From Candidatus Eisenbergiella stercoravium (GTDB taxonomy: Bacteria; Bacillota; Clostridia; Lachnospirales; Lachnospiraceae), in assembly GCA_019113175.1 (NCBI GenBank), contig DXHY01000048.1, forward strand, positions 1 to 64,000: a stretch of 64,000 nt of DNA, read 5' to 3'. The notes beneath the pieces are model-generated. The model did not search any database. It was not told where the DNA came from and saw only the letters and a program-made list of their open reading frames with translations. Positions 51,049-60,443 of the stretch are shown in pieces. A program made the translations under genes and the position numbers. Within the stretch, counting starts at the first letter, position 1; each line of letters opens with the position of its first letter.

Positions 51049-51126
51049 GGACTTTTTGTTACTATTCGCAGTCCGGATTCAGAATGGATAACACTTTTTT
51101 AGAGAAGAATAATGTGGGTATGGAAG

Positions 51127-51156
51127 CGGCGTGCGTTGGGGGATGCACGCCGTTTT
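51127..51156 (+). terminator. Terminator of the EF-G-like gene
   Basis: CGGCGTGC (51127-51134) pairs with GCACGCCG (51145-51152), followed by TTTT. The rest of the 51.05-51.36 kb gap holds the rhaD promoter and leader and nothing else I can support. Confidence 0.75.
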
Positions 51157-51269
51157 CCGTGCATTTTGCCGAAAAGTATTATCTTGTCATACGGTCAGCA
51201 GACAGGCGGCCGGTACGGGCCTGAATGGCATAGCTGCCATATATTAAACAGAAAACCACAAAAATAATG

Positions 51270-51298
51270 TTGATTTATGCCTGAAACAGGTGTATGAT
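51270..51298 (+). promoter_or_regulatory. Promoter of rhaD
   Basis: TTGATT (51270-51275), 17-base spacer, TATGAT (51293-51298), 65 bases before the start codon. Confidence 0.65.
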
Positions 51299-51362
51299 GA
51301 GGCTTGGAAAAAGGATTGCATGAAAAAACGTTTAGAAAACCAATAAAATCAAAGAAAGGAAA

Positions 51363-52196
51363 ATGAAAATGAAAATTCTGGATGCAAAATTTGTACAGGA
51401 CTTTATCAAAATGGCTGACGACGGATATCAGCAGGGATGGCATGAGAGAAACGGCGGCAATCTTTCCTACAGGATCAAGCCTGAAGAGGTGGAGATCATC
51501 AGAAACCGTCTGGATGAAAAGGGAGAGTGGGTGCCCATCGGCGTCAGCGTTCCGGATCTTGCAGGAGAATTTTTCATGGTGACGGGAACCGGGAAGTATT
51601 TCAGAAACATAATCGTTGATCCGGAAGCCTGCCTGACGATCATTGAAATCGATGAGAAGGGAGAAAATTATCGTAAGCGCTGGGGACTTGTGGAAGGCGG
51701 CGGCCCTACCAGCGAGCTTCCTACCCATCTGATGAATCATGAGGTGAAGAAGCGCGTCAGCGGCGGAAAGCACAGGGTTATTTATCATGCTCATACCACC
51801 AATGTGATTGCTCTTACCTTCGTTCTTCCTCTGAAGGATGAGATCTTCACCAGAGAATTGTGGGAAATGGCGACAGAGTGCCCGATCGTGTTCCCTAACG
51901 GCGTCGGAGTGATCGGCTGGATGGTGCCCGGCGGAAGGGAAATCGCTCTGGAGACAGGAAAGCTGATGGAAAAATATGACGCGGTGATCTGGGCGCATCA
52001 CGGTATGTTCTGCTCCGGTGAGAGCTTCGACCTCACCTTCGGCTTGATGCATACCATTGAGAAGTCCGCCGAGATCCTGATCAAGGTGCTTTCAATGAAG
52101 CCGGACAAACTGCAGACTATCACTCCCGAAAACTTCCGTGATCTGGCAGGAGCTTTCCATCTGGAGCTTCCGGAACGCTTCTTATATGAAAAATAG
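51363..52196 (+). CDS. rhaD: Rhamnulose-1-phosphate aldolase
   Basis: Class II (zinc) aldolase that splits L-rhamnulose 1-phosphate into dihydroxyacetone phosphate and L-lactaldehyde. The 277-residue protein has the family strings WHERNGGNLSYR near the N-terminus, FMVTGTGKYFRN, the zinc histidines in YHAHTTN (about 142 and 144) and the third in WAHHGMFCSGE, with the catalytic Glu in GGGPTSELPTHL. Length matches E. coli RhaD at 274. It follows AAAGGAAA. It is alone: no rhaA, rhaB, transporter or regulator is adjacent, so rhamnose genes must lie elsewhere, or the enzyme serves fuculose/other phosphates. Confidence 0.92.
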   Translation: MKMKILDAKFVQDFIKMADDGYQQGWHERNGGNLSYRIKPEEVEIIRNRLDEKGEWVPIGVSVPDLAGEFFMVTGTGKYFRNIIVDPEACLTIIEIDEKGENYRKRWGLVEGGGPTSELPTHLMNHEVKKRVSGGKHRVIYHAHTTNVIALTFVLPLKDEIFTRELWEMATECPIVFPNGVGVIGWMVPGGREIALETGKLMEKYDAVIWAHHGMFCSGESFDLTFGLMHTIEKSAEILIKVLSMKPDKLQTITPENFRDLAGAFHLELPERFLYEK

Positions 52197-52320
52197 AGTG
52201 CAGACAGAGAGAATGAAGCGTGCTGCAGGCAATTGATACGGATCTGTGCGGACTCTGCTTCGCGGTATGCGCCCGTACGCAGAAATATCTCCGTATGTCA
52301 GAGGAACAGCAGGCTTCAGA

Positions 52321-53967
52321 ATGAGAGGGATGATGAAAAAGAAAATTTTATATCCGGTGATTGCTGTGGCGGCGTTGATTGCGGCCTTTGTGTATTACTA
52401 TATTACACTTCCGGCCATTAATATTCATTCCAGCGGCTTCTGGTTTTTCCTGTTGGGAGCTGTTGCCTTTGTGGCGGCGGTTTATGTGCTCCGGAAGGCG
52501 GGAAAAGAAATTTTCACTTCCGGAGTGGCGTCCCTGCATTTTTCGCTGAAGGAATTTCCCGCCGTCAAATGGCTGGGGATCCTGTTCCTTTTGCTGCTCG
52601 CTGTCTATGGGATTGGAACGCTTTTGTCCTCGCCGGTGATTAACGCGAAACAGTATCAGCAGCTCATGACCGTGGAGACCCGGAATTTTTCGGAGGATAT
52701 TGCCGAAGCGGATTATCGTTCCATTCCTCTTCTGGACAAGGACTCCGCGGCTCTTCTGGGCGACCGGAAAATGGGAAGTCTGGTGGATATGGTTTCCCAG
52801 TTTGAGGTGGCGGACGACTATACCCAGATCAATTACAACAATATTCCGGTACGCGTTACGCCTCTGGTCTATGCCAGCCCCATTAAATGGCTGACCAATC
52901 AGAGAAACGGAATTCCCGCCTACATCCGCATTGACATGACTACCCAGGATACGGAATGCGTCATGCTGGATGAAGGCATCAAATACTCCAAATCGGAATA
53001 TTTTAACCGGAATCTGTACCGGCATATCCGGTTCCGGTTTCCCACCTATATCTTCGGGGATCAGCTTTTCTTTGAAATTGATGATAACGGCGTGCCCTAC
53101 TGGGTCTGCCCGGTGAAAAAGTTCAATATCGGCCTGTTTGGCGGAGAAACGGTGGGCAGAGTGGTGCTGGTGAACGCTGTGACCGGAGAATGTACAGACT
53201 ATGCGGTGGAGGATGTACCGACCTGGATTGACAAGGTATATTCCGCCGAGCTTCTGATGCAGCTCTATGATTATTATGGCATGTATCAGCACGGCTTTTT
53301 TAACAGCATTCTGGGACAGAGAGATTGTCTGGTGACGACCAATGGATACAATTATCTTGCACTTGATGATGATGTGTGGGTTTATACGGGAGTGACATCT
53401 GTAAACGGTGATCAGTCCAATGTGGGCTTTGTGCTCATGAACCAGCGGACCATGGAAACCCGCTACTATGAGGTGGAGGGAGCGACGGAGCTTTCCGCCA
53501 TGTCCTCTGCGGAAGGCCAGGTGCAGAACCTGGGATACCGGGCTACGTTTCCTCTGCTGTTGAATATTGCAGATGAGCCCACCTATTTTATGGCGCTCAA
53601 GGATGATGCCGGCTTGGTGAAAAAATATGCCATGGTCAACGTACAGAAGTATCAGTGGGTTGCCATCGGAGATACCATTGAGGAATGCGAAAAGGACTAT
53701 AAGGAACTGCTTTCTACCAATGGAATCGTCAGTCAGAATGATGGAGAAAGTCTGGAGATTTCCGGCGTGATTGAACTGATTGCACCCGTTGTTATTGATG
53801 GCAGTACCCACTATTATATCGGGATTAGCGGCAGTGACGAGCTGTTTGATGTGGACGTTTCCGACGAAGGTCTTTATGGGATAGTACGTTATCAGGAAGG
53901 CGACCGGATCAGCCTGGTATATGTGGAGAACTACGGACTGAATCCGGTACAGAAGATTGAGCCTTGA
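52321..53967 (+). CDS. Large membrane-anchored protein of unknown function
   Basis: A protein of about 548 residues with three N-terminal transmembrane helices (YPVIAVAALIAAFVYYYITL, FWFFLLGAVAFVAAVYVL, WLGILFLLLLAVYGIGTLL) followed by a long soluble region. The soluble part is beta-rich with repeated aromatic motifs (QINYNNIPVRVTPLVYA; FPTYIFGDQLFFEIDDNGVP; VVLVNAVTGECTDYAVEDVP), ending in a small OB- or SH3-like domain (DVDVSDEGLYGIVRYQEGD). I recognise no family. Start is uncertain among ATG 52321, 52330 and 52333, since GAGAGGG lies between them. It sits between rhaD and the leuS T-box with its own gap of 125 bases from rhaD; a cell-surface role is inference. Confidence 0.75.
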   Translation: MRGMMKKKILYPVIAVAALIAAFVYYYITLPAINIHSSGFWFFLLGAVAFVAAVYVLRKAGKEIFTSGVASLHFSLKEFPAVKWLGILFLLLLAVYGIGTLLSSPVINAKQYQQLMTVETRNFSEDIAEADYRSIPLLDKDSAALLGDRKMGSLVDMVSQFEVADDYTQINYNNIPVRVTPLVYASPIKWLTNQRNGIPAYIRIDMTTQDTECVMLDEGIKYSKSEYFNRNLYRHIRFRFPTYIFGDQLFFEIDDNGVPYWVCPVKKFNIGLFGGETVGRVVLVNAVTGECTDYAVEDVPTWIDKVYSAELLMQLYDYYGMYQHGFFNSILGQRDCLVTTNGYNYLALDDDVWVYTGVTSVNGDQSNVGFVLMNQRTMETRYYEVEGATELSAMSSAEGQVQNLGYRATFPLLLNIADEPTYFMALKDDAGLVKKYAMVNVQKYQWVAIGDTIEECEKDYKELLSTNGIVSQNDGESLEISGVIELIAPVVIDGSTHYYIGISGSDELFDVDVSDEGLYGIVRYQEGDRISLVYVENYGLNPVQKIEP

Positions 53968-54054
53968 AGAGGCGGCAGGTGCGAATGAGGGTGCTGTAAA
54001 TAGTAAGTGCGCCCACCTTTAAAGTCCAGGAGGACAAATTTTGTGCATAATGGC

Positions 54055-54083
54055 TTGACAAACCCGTATTCTGCCCTTAAAAT
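54055..54083 (+). promoter_or_regulatory. Promoter of the leuS T-box transcript
   Basis: Perfect TTGACA (54055-54060), 17-base spacer, TAAAAT (54078-54083). Confidence 0.85.
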
Positions 54084-54089
54084 AAGGAA

Positions 54090-54353
54090 AGTCAATATGA
54101 AGCGATGACGAGGAAGAGTAGAAGGCAAGCGTTTCAGAGAGCCGCCGGGTGGTGCGAGGCGGCAGCGCCCAGCTTTGAACTGGCCTCCGAGCTCCCTTTG
54201 CCAAAGCAGAGCGAGTAGTGAAGGGCGGGAAGTCCCGTTACAGACAGAAACGAGTGCACGGGGCGCTGGAGTATCAGCTGTCTGCCGTGAAACAGAGTGG
54301 TACCGCGGAAGATTCCCTTTCGTCTCTGAAAACGGAGACGGAAGGGTTTTTTT
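54090..54353 (+). promoter_or_regulatory. T-box riboswitch, leucine type
   Basis: The leader contains the stem I opening GATGACGAGGAAGAGTAG (from 54104), the distal AGAGAGCCG and GGTGCGAGGCGG segments, the specifier loop TTTGAA followed by CTG (54180-54182) and GCCTCCGAG, and the antiterminator T-box TGGTACCGCGG (54298-54308). A terminator follows: CCCTTTCGTCTC pairs with GAGACGGAAGGG, then seven T residues. The CTG specifier decodes as leucine and matches the downstream leuS. Uncharged tRNA-Leu would stabilise the antiterminator and allow leuS expression; this is the established mechanism of the class. Confidence 0.93.
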
Positions 54354-54455
54354 ATGTGGCGGATAAGCTTTCCACGGAAATTTTTTTGGAAAAATTTTTC
54401 ACGGAAAGATCCTGCTGCATAAAAGAAACAACTGGAAGAAAGGCTGATTGCAGAA

Positions 54456-56873
54456 ATGGAAAAGGTTTACAATCCGAAAGAAATCGAGAGAAAATGGCAG
54501 AAGATCTGGGAGGACGAGAAGGCCTTCGCTGCGGTTGACGATTACAGCAAGCCCAAGTATTATGCGCTGGTGGAGTTTCCCTATCCGTCAGGCCAGGGGC
54601 TTCACGTGGGACATCCCCGTCCGTATACGGCGCTGGATATCGTTGCCAGAAAGAGAAGGATGGAAGGCTACAACGTGCTGTATCCCATGGGATGGGACGC
54701 ATTCGGCCTGCCCACGGAGAATTACGCGATCAAGAATCACATCCATCCGAAGATCGTGACGAAGAATAACGTACATCGTTTTAAGACCCAGCTTCAGTCC
54801 CTCGGCTATTCCTTTGACTGGGACAGGGAGATCAATACCACCGATCCCAACTATTATAAATGGACGCAGTGGATTTTCCTGAAGCTGTTCAAGGCGGGAC
54901 TCGCTTACAAGGCGGAGATGCCGATCAACTGGTGTACCTCCTGTAAGGTGGGCCTTGCCAATGAAGAAGTGGTAAACGGCCGCTGCGAAAGATGCGGAAG
55001 CGAGGTCATCCGCAAGGTAAAGAGCCAGTGGATGTTAAAGATTACGGAATACGCGGACAAGCTGATCGATGGCCTTGATACGGTGGATTACATTGAGCGC
55101 GTTAAGGTTTCTCAGAAAAACTGGATCGGCCGTTCTCAGGGCGCTGAGGTTGATTTCTCCATCAAGGGAAAAGAAGATAAGCTCCGCATTTATACCACCA
55201 GACCGGATACTCTGTTCGGCGTAACCTACATGGTTATTTCGCCGGAGCATCCTTATATTGAAAAGTTTGCGGATGAGATTCAGAACATGGACGAGATCCG
55301 CGCCTACCAGGAGCAGGCGGCGAGAAAATCTGATTTCGAGCGTTCGGAGCTTGCCAAGGACAAAACGGGCGTCATGATCCAGGGACTCACCGCGATCAAT
55401 CCGGTGAATAACGAAGAGATTCCCATCTGGGTTTCCGACTACGTGCTGATGAGCTACGGAACGGGCGCCATTATGGCTGTTCCCGCTCACGATGAAAGAG
55501 ACTGGGAGTTCGCAAAGAAATTCAACATGCCCATCATTCAGGTGGTGGAGAGCAGCGCCGGCCCGGTGGACGTAAATGAAGCCGCCTTTACGGACGTTGC
55601 CACCGGAAAGCTTGTGAATTCCGGTTTCCTGAACGGTATGGAGGTGACGGAGGCGAAGAAGGCCATCATCGAATATCTGGAGAAGAACGGCATCGGTGTG
55701 CCGAAGAAGAACTATAAGCTCAGAGACTGGGTATTCTCCAGACAGCGTTACTGGGGTGAGCCGATCCCGATCGTGCACTGTCCGAAGTGTGGTTACGTGC
55801 CCGTACCGGAGGATCAGCTTCCTCTGGAGCTTCCCGATGTAGAAAGCTACATGCCCACCGATAACGGAGAATCTCCCCTTGCTGCGATGAGAGACTGGGT
55901 GGAGACCACCTGTCCCTGCTGTGGAGGCCCTGCGGAGAGAGAGACGGATACCATGCCCCAGTGGGCGGGTTCCTCCTGGTATTTCCTTCGCTATACGGAT
56001 CCGCATAACGACGAGGCCCTTGCAAGCCCTGAGGCTTTAAAATACTGGATGCCCGTTGACTGGTACAACGGTGGAATGGAGCATACCACCCTGCATCTTC
56101 TGTATTCCCGTTTCTGGCACCGCTTCCTGTATGACCAGGGCGTGGTACCCTGTCCGGAACCCTATCAGAAGAGAACCTCCCACGGCATGATCCTGGGAGA
56201 AAACGGGGAGAAGATGAGCAAATCCCGCGGAAACGTGGTAAATCCGGACGATATCGTGAACGATTTCGGCGCGGATACGCTGCGTACCTATGAGATGTTC
56301 ATCGGAGCCTTTGAGCTGAGCGCCGCCTGGAGTCAGGAGGGTGTGAAGGGCTGCCGCCGCTTCCTGGATCGTGTCTGGAAGCTGCAGGAGCTGGTAACGG
56401 ACGAGGAAGGCTACTCCAAAGAGCTGGAAACGAAGATGCACCAGACCATTAAAAAGGTTTCCAATGATTATGAGAACCTGAAATATAATACCGGCATCGC
56501 TGCGCTGATGTCTCTGATTAACGATTTCTATAAGGCAGGAAAAGTAACGAGAGATGAGTTCAAAACTTTCATCACTCTGCTGAATCCTGTTGCTCCACAC
56601 ATCACAGAGGAGCTCTGGGAAATGGAGGGCTATGGCGGAAGGCTGTACCAGACCACCTGGCCTGTCTGGGATGAGGCGAAAACCGTGGAATCCGTGATTG
56701 AAATCGCCGTTCAGGTGAACGGAAAGCTGCGTGCCACTGTGAAGCTGCCGGCTGACGTGGATAAGGATACGGCGATTGCTGCCGGAAAGGAAGCGGCCGC
56801 GGACAAGATCACCGGAAATATCGTAAAAGAGATTTACGTACCCGGAAAGATCATCAATATTGTATGTAAATAA
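54456..56873 (+). CDS. leuS: Leucine--tRNA ligase
   Basis: Class I synthetase charging tRNA-Leu. The 805-residue protein shows HIGH-type HVGH in [17 protein letters not shown] (residues 50-53), the CP1 editing domain with [19 protein letters not shown] and [24 protein letters not shown] (586-590) and a C-terminal anticodon domain ending in [10 protein letters not shown] cysteine pair set ([16 protein letters not shown] then CERCG) early in the protein and CPKCG/CPCCG later are zinc-like knuckles common in bacterial LeuRS. It is controlled by the T-box leader and followed by a bidirectional terminator. Confidence 0.97.
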   Translation: MEKVYNPKEIERKWQKIWEDEKAFAAVDDYSKPKYYALVEFPYPSGQGLHVGHPRPYTALDIVARKRRMEGYNVLYPMGWDAFGLPTENYAIKNHIHPKIVTKNNVHRFKTQLQSLGYSFDWDREINTTDPNYYKWTQWIFLKLFKAGLAYKAEMPINWCTSCKVGLANEEVVNGRCERCGSEVIRKVKSQWMLKITEYADKLIDGLDTVDYIERVKVSQKNWIGRSQGAEVDFSIKGKEDKLRIYTTRPDTLFGVTYMVISPEHPYIEKFADEIQNMDEIRAYQEQAARKSDFERSELAKDKTGVMIQGLTAINPVNNEEIPIWVSDYVLMSYGTGAIMAVPAHDERDWEFAKKFNMPIIQVVESSAGPVDVNEAAFTDVATGKLVNSGFLNGMEVTEAKKAIIEYLEKNGIGVPKKNYKLRDWVFSRQRYWGEPIPIVHCPKCGYVPVPEDQLPLELPDVESYMPTDNGESPLAAMRDWVETTCPCCGGPAERETDTMPQWAGSSWYFLRYTDPHNDEALASPEALKYWMPVDWYNGGMEHTTLHLLYSRFWHRFLYDQGVVPCPEPYQKRTSHGMILGENGEKMSKSRGNVVNPDDIVNDFGADTLRTYEMFIGAFELSAAWSQEGVKGCRRFLDRVWKLQELVTDEEGYSKELETKMHQTIKKVSNDYENLKYNTGIAALMSLINDFYKAGKVTRDEFKTFITLLNPVAPHITEELWEMEGYGGRLYQTTWPVWDEAKTVESVIEIAVQVNGKLRATVKLPADVDKDTAIAAGKEAAADKITGNIVKEIYVPGKIINIVCK

Positions 56874-56890
56874 AAGGAAAAGAAAAAATA

Positions 56891-56928
56891 TTCCGGCCCG
56901 CCGTCCATACTGGACATGCGGGCCGGAA
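56891..56928. terminator. Bidirectional terminator between leuS and the minus-strand gene
   Basis: TTCCGGCCCGC (56891-56901) pairs perfectly with GCGGGCCGGAA (56918-56928), with an inner GTCC/GGAC pair. On the minus strand the stem is followed by TATTTTTTC, a good terminator; on the plus strand the tail is weak. Confidence 0.8.
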
Positions 56929-56947
56929 CTGTATTGAATCAAAAACG

Positions 56948-57283
56948 TCATTGATCAGATTGGGAACTTTGTTTGTCCGATTTCCATTTAACATAATAAT
57001 AATAAGCAAGCTGAACTATAAAAATAAGAAGAATTTCAGATCCAATAACTGCAGTGAACAGATGATCCTCAAAGGTGATCTGTACAAGAATAAGGGCGGT
57101 AAAAAAGAGCGGAAGCAGCCATAGTGTTCTTATAAACTTCCTCCGGCTGCTCAGCTTCCAGAAGAAAAATACAAATCCCTGATCAATTTTTTCTTCTCTA
57201 TGGAAACGTTTTCGAATAAGCGTAACCATGATTGAGATGAAGACTAAAAATGGAATCCATAGAACTGTCAGCCAGTACCGCAT
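56948..57283 (-). CDS. Small three-span membrane protein
   Basis: A 111-residue hydrophobic protein with three predicted membrane helices (WLTVLWIPFLVFISIMVTLI, RTLWLLPLFFTALILVQI, LFTAVIGSEILLIFIVQLAY), basic loops and a hydrophilic C-terminus. No family recognised. ATG 57283 lies seven bases after GAAAGGCG. It follows the permease gene by about 85 bases on the same strand and may be the last gene of the two-component/ABC cluster, or independent. Function unknown. Confidence 0.65.
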   Translation of the reverse strand: MRYWLTVLWIPFLVFISIMVTLIRKRFHREEKIDQGFVFFFWKLSSRRKFIRTLWLLPLFFTALILVQITFEDHLFTAVIGSEILLIFIVQLAYYYYVKWKSDKQSSQSDQ

Positions 57284-57367
57284 CACAAACCGCCTTTCAA
57301 AACCGCTGTTTTGCCAATTCCCATCATATCAGATTTCGTCTGAAAAGATTGTTAATCGTATGTAAAA

Positions 57368-59701
57368 TTATTGCTGGAGCTTAATTGCCTCCACGATTGC
57401 CATTCTGCTGATCTGCCGGATGGGGCGTCTGATCGCAACCGCAGCAGACGCAAGGCAGAGGAACACGATCAAAAGAAGGGAACCCACAGGGATTTGCCAT
57501 GCAGTTCCCCATTTATCTGCAATCAAAAACTGGAACATCAGCCTGTTCAGCGGCAGCCCCAGGACGCATCCGACAATACAGCCAAGTATCGCATAGGTAA
57601 AGGCTTCCGCCGCAATCATCTTGTAAAGCTGATTTGCCCCCATTCCGATAGAACGCATAATGCCGTACTGCCTTGTTCTGGACGCTGCACTGGCGTTCAT
57701 GCTGTTAAAAATGTTAAACACCGTGATAAGTGCAATAATGATGAGGAAACCATAAATAAACAGCGCGCCTGTATAGTAGGAGCTTTGGGACTCGGAATTA
57801 GTAATTCTCTTGTCTGAAACAGTGCTGTCGGATGGGATCATGCTTCGTATTGTGGAAACAGTATCATCCCCGCCAGCAGAAGAAAATTGAACATCAATCG
57901 TCGTATAGCCCAAAGCGCCGGCCAAAGCGGTAAATGTCTGTTCCGAGCAGATCATATATCCGCTGCTGCCTGCTCCGCCCGCCGCACTGGCCGCAGCGGC
58001 TTCCAGAATTCCGGCAATCGTTACCTGCTTATCACCGGAAGATGTATGAATGACTACGGTATCCCCAGCATTCCAGTTTACGCCATCCTGATAAGTGACC
58101 AGAACACGATCCGTATTTTCCAAAACAGGCGTAATACTGCCCTCAATTAGTTCTTCTTTCGCCCACCTGAATTGGTTATCATCGTAGGAAATGAGAGTGA
58201 CGGTTCCTTCCCCCACATCGGAGGAAACAGAAAGGCCGGTCATTTCCATACGGCCAAAAACTTTGTCAACACCATCTATTTCGCTGATCTGTTCCACCAG
58301 CGACCTGTCCAGAGGCGTATTCCCCATTGTAACCGATACATCTGCAGCCGATGGAGAGAGCGCAGGCATCCCCTGATTGAGAAAGGCCACCATTACCTGA
58401 AACGACAGGAACATCATAATGCTGATAGCAAACGAGCAGGTCATAAGGAATACATTCTTTTTGCCGGACAGCGCGTGGAAAATTCCCATACCGGTTTCAA
58501 TGTGGAACAGCTTTGTATTTGCAGCCCTTCTGTTCTGCGTAAGCTGTGTACTGCCGCTGATTGCAGCTATTGGCGATACTTTGGAAGCCTTTTTCGCCGG
58601 GGAGAGGGATGCCAGCAGCACAATCAGAAAACCGATCACTGCACCGGCAGTCAGACCGCTTATACTGAACTGAAAAAGCGGTATTTCCAAAAAGCGTTCC
58701 CCGCTGATGGATTTCAGCAAAAGACAGGCACACCATGTAATGATCTGTCCGGCAGCCAGCCCGATCGGTACACCCTTCATACTCTGGCGCAGCCCCTGAA
58801 GAATGACGAAGTGCCTTACCTGTGCTCTGGATGCCCCCAGACACCGTAAAAGACCATAGAACTGAACCCGTTCCAGAACATTTGTGTTAAAGCTGGCGGA
58901 AATCATTACAGCACCGGCAATCAGCACCAGAAGGACAAGAAAGCCCGCGACAATGTATAAGGACTGCATTGTGCTGTTCTCACTTTGACCCATCAATCCA
59001 AGGAGCGCCGTATTTTCGCTTACCTGACTGTCTGAAAGGCCATATTGCGCTTTTATTTTATTTATGGCCTTCTGAATGTTTACGCCATCTTTGAACTGAA
59101 CGCGGAAAGTGGTTCCGTTTTTGGCATTTTCATCTGCAATCTGGCAAAAACCGTCCTCGGTCAATACCATGCCATATACATCCGCTCTAAGCAGACTTCC
59201 CATATCGGCAAGGATGCCGGTAATGCGGTATTCCCGGCTGGAACCATCCGGCACTGTGACGGTCACGGTATCGCCAGCCGCAAGGCCCAGCTGTTCCAAA
59301 GCCGATTGATTCAATAATGCTTCATCGGGCCGGGTGGGGTATGTGCCGCCTTCCATATCCATTTCTGTCAAAATGGAAAACGTGTCCTCATTCGCACCTG
59401 CAAAACTGACCGCTTTGGAGCCGATACTGCCTGTGCTTCCCTGATAAACCCATCCGCAGAGGGCAACATCTACCCGCGCTTTTACGAGTTCTGCCGTCTG
59501 TTCATCAATGTCGGTCAAACTGATATGGTATTCACCATTCGTCCTGATAAAATAATTTTTCTGTGCGCGCAGCGCCATGTCTGCCATGCTGAAAACAGCG
59601 GTTACCAGCAGCACCGAAAGGACAATGCAGAGAACCGAAATCCGATTGTTCCTGCGGTGTACCTTTTCATATTGCGGCACCAGTCCAAGATAGCTTTTCA
59701 A
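57368..59701 (-). CDS. FtsX-family ABC transporter permease, two FtsX blocks
   Basis: A 777-residue permease with an N-terminal helix (ISVLCIVLSVLLVTAVFSMA), a large extracellular domain, a first FtsX block of three helices (LYIVAGFLVLLVLIAGAVMI; then PIGLAAGQIITWCACLLLKS; AVIGFLIVLLASLSPAKKAS), a second extracellular domain (about residues 430-650) and a second FtsX block near the C-terminus (LFIYGFLIIIALITVFNIFN; YAILGCIVGCVLGLPLNRL). This layout is typical of antimicrobial-peptide or lipoprotein-type ABC systems in Firmicutes. It overlaps the upstream ATPase gene by four bases, and the pair is preceded by a kinase and regulator. Confidence 0.9.
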   Translation of the reverse strand: MKSYLGLVPQYEKVHRRNNRISVLCIVLSVLLVTAVFSMADMALRAQKNYFIRTNGEYHISLTDIDEQTAELVKARVDVALCGWVYQGSTGSIGSKAVSFAGANEDTFSILTEMDMEGGTYPTRPDEALLNQSALEQLGLAAGDTVTVTVPDGSSREYRITGILADMGSLLRADVYGMVLTEDGFCQIADENAKNGTTFRVQFKDGVNIQKAINKIKAQYGLSDSQVSENTALLGLMGQSENSTMQSLYIVAGFLVLLVLIAGAVMISASFNTNVLERVQFYGLLRCLGASRAQVRHFVILQGLRQSMKGVPIGLAAGQIITWCACLLLKSISGERFLEIPLFQFSISGLTAGAVIGFLIVLLASLSPAKKASKVSPIAAISGSTQLTQNRRAANTKLFHIETGMGIFHALSGKKNVFLMTCSFAISIMMFLSFQVMVAFLNQGMPALSPSAADVSVTMGNTPLDRSLVEQISEIDGVDKVFGRMEMTGLSVSSDVGEGTVTLISYDDNQFRWAKEELIEGSITPVLENTDRVLVTYQDGVNWNAGDTVVIHTSSGDKQVTIAGILEAAAASAAGGAGSSGYMICSEQTFTALAGALGYTTIDVQFSSAGGDDTVSTIRSMIPSDSTVSDKRITNSESQSSYYTGALFIYGFLIIIALITVFNIFNSMNASAASRTRQYGIMRSIGMGANQLYKMIAAEAFTYAILGCIVGCVLGLPLNRLMFQFLIADKWGTAWQIPVGSLLLIVFLCLASAAVAIRRPIRQISRMAIVEAIKLQQ

Positions 59702-60381
59702 TGCGACGACACCCCCAAATCCTTCAGCACGCCATCGCTCATGCGGAACACACGGTCTGCCGCACTGGCGTGGTTTTTGTTGTGGGTAATCATCAAAATG
59801 GTCTGTTGATACCTGTCAGACATGGTTTGCAGTAAAGCCAGAACTTCCTGACTGTTTTTGCTGTCCAGATTTCCGGTCGGTTCATCCGCCATGATCAGGG
59901 CGGGATGTGTAACCAATGCCCGGCCAATCGCCACGCGCTGCTGCTGGCCGCCGGAAAGCTGGCCGGGAAGGTGTTTCCGGCGTTCACTCAATCCAAGTAC
60001 CTGCAACAACTCATTGACGAACTTTTGATTTGGCTTTTTATAATCAAGCAGCAGCGGAAATGTGATGTTCTGCTCCACATTCAGCTCCGGGATCAGATTG
60101 AATGACTGGAAAATAAATCCGATGTGCTGTCGTCTAAACACAGTTAATTTCTTCTCCGGCATGGAAAAAATATCCTGCCCGTCAATCCACACTCTGCCGG
60201 AAGTGGCGCTGTCCAGAGCACCGATCACATTCAGCAGGGTACTTTTGCCCGAACCCGACTCACCAATGATGGCGATAAACTCCCCTTTACGGACAGAAAA
60301 TGATACATGGTTCAAAGCGTGAACTTCTGTTTCGCCTGTGCCATAGGTTTTGCACAGGTTCTGTACTTCAAGAATATTCAT
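59698..60381 (-). CDS. ABC transporter ATPase (MacB/LolD type)
   Basis: A 227-residue nucleotide-binding protein: Walker [14 protein letters not shown]-loop [13 protein letters not shown], signature [15 protein letters not shown], Walker [13 protein letters not shown] and H-loop MITHNKNHA. It powers the adjacent permease. I start it at ATG 60381, nine bases after AAGGAGG, which gives the normal [15 protein letters not shown]-terminus; an earlier frame to 60438 adds residues without homology. Gene order (regulator, kinase, ATPase, permease) is that of peptide-sensing resistance modules. Confidence 0.93.
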   Translation of the reverse strand: MNILEVQNLCKTYGTGETEVHALNHVSFSVRKGEFIAIIGESGSGKSTLLNVIGALDSATSGRVWIDGQDIFSMPEKKLTVFRRQHIGFIFQSFNLIPELNVEQNITFPLLLDYKKPNQKFVNELLQVLGLSERRKHLPGQLSGGQQQRVAIGRALVTHPALIMADEPTGNLDSKNSQEVLALLQTMSDRYQQTILMITHNKNHASAADRVFRMSDGVLKDLGVSSH

Positions 60382-60443
60382 ATTCAAGACCTCCTTACAG
60401 ACACAGCATAGCCCCCATGACTTACTTCCAGGTGACATCTGTC

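Noticed and set aside
51315-51340. Catabolite-responsive element before rhaD (AAAAAACGTTTAGA)
   Set aside because: Only the central CG and A/T flanks agree; the conserved TG and CA ends are absent at the proper spacing.
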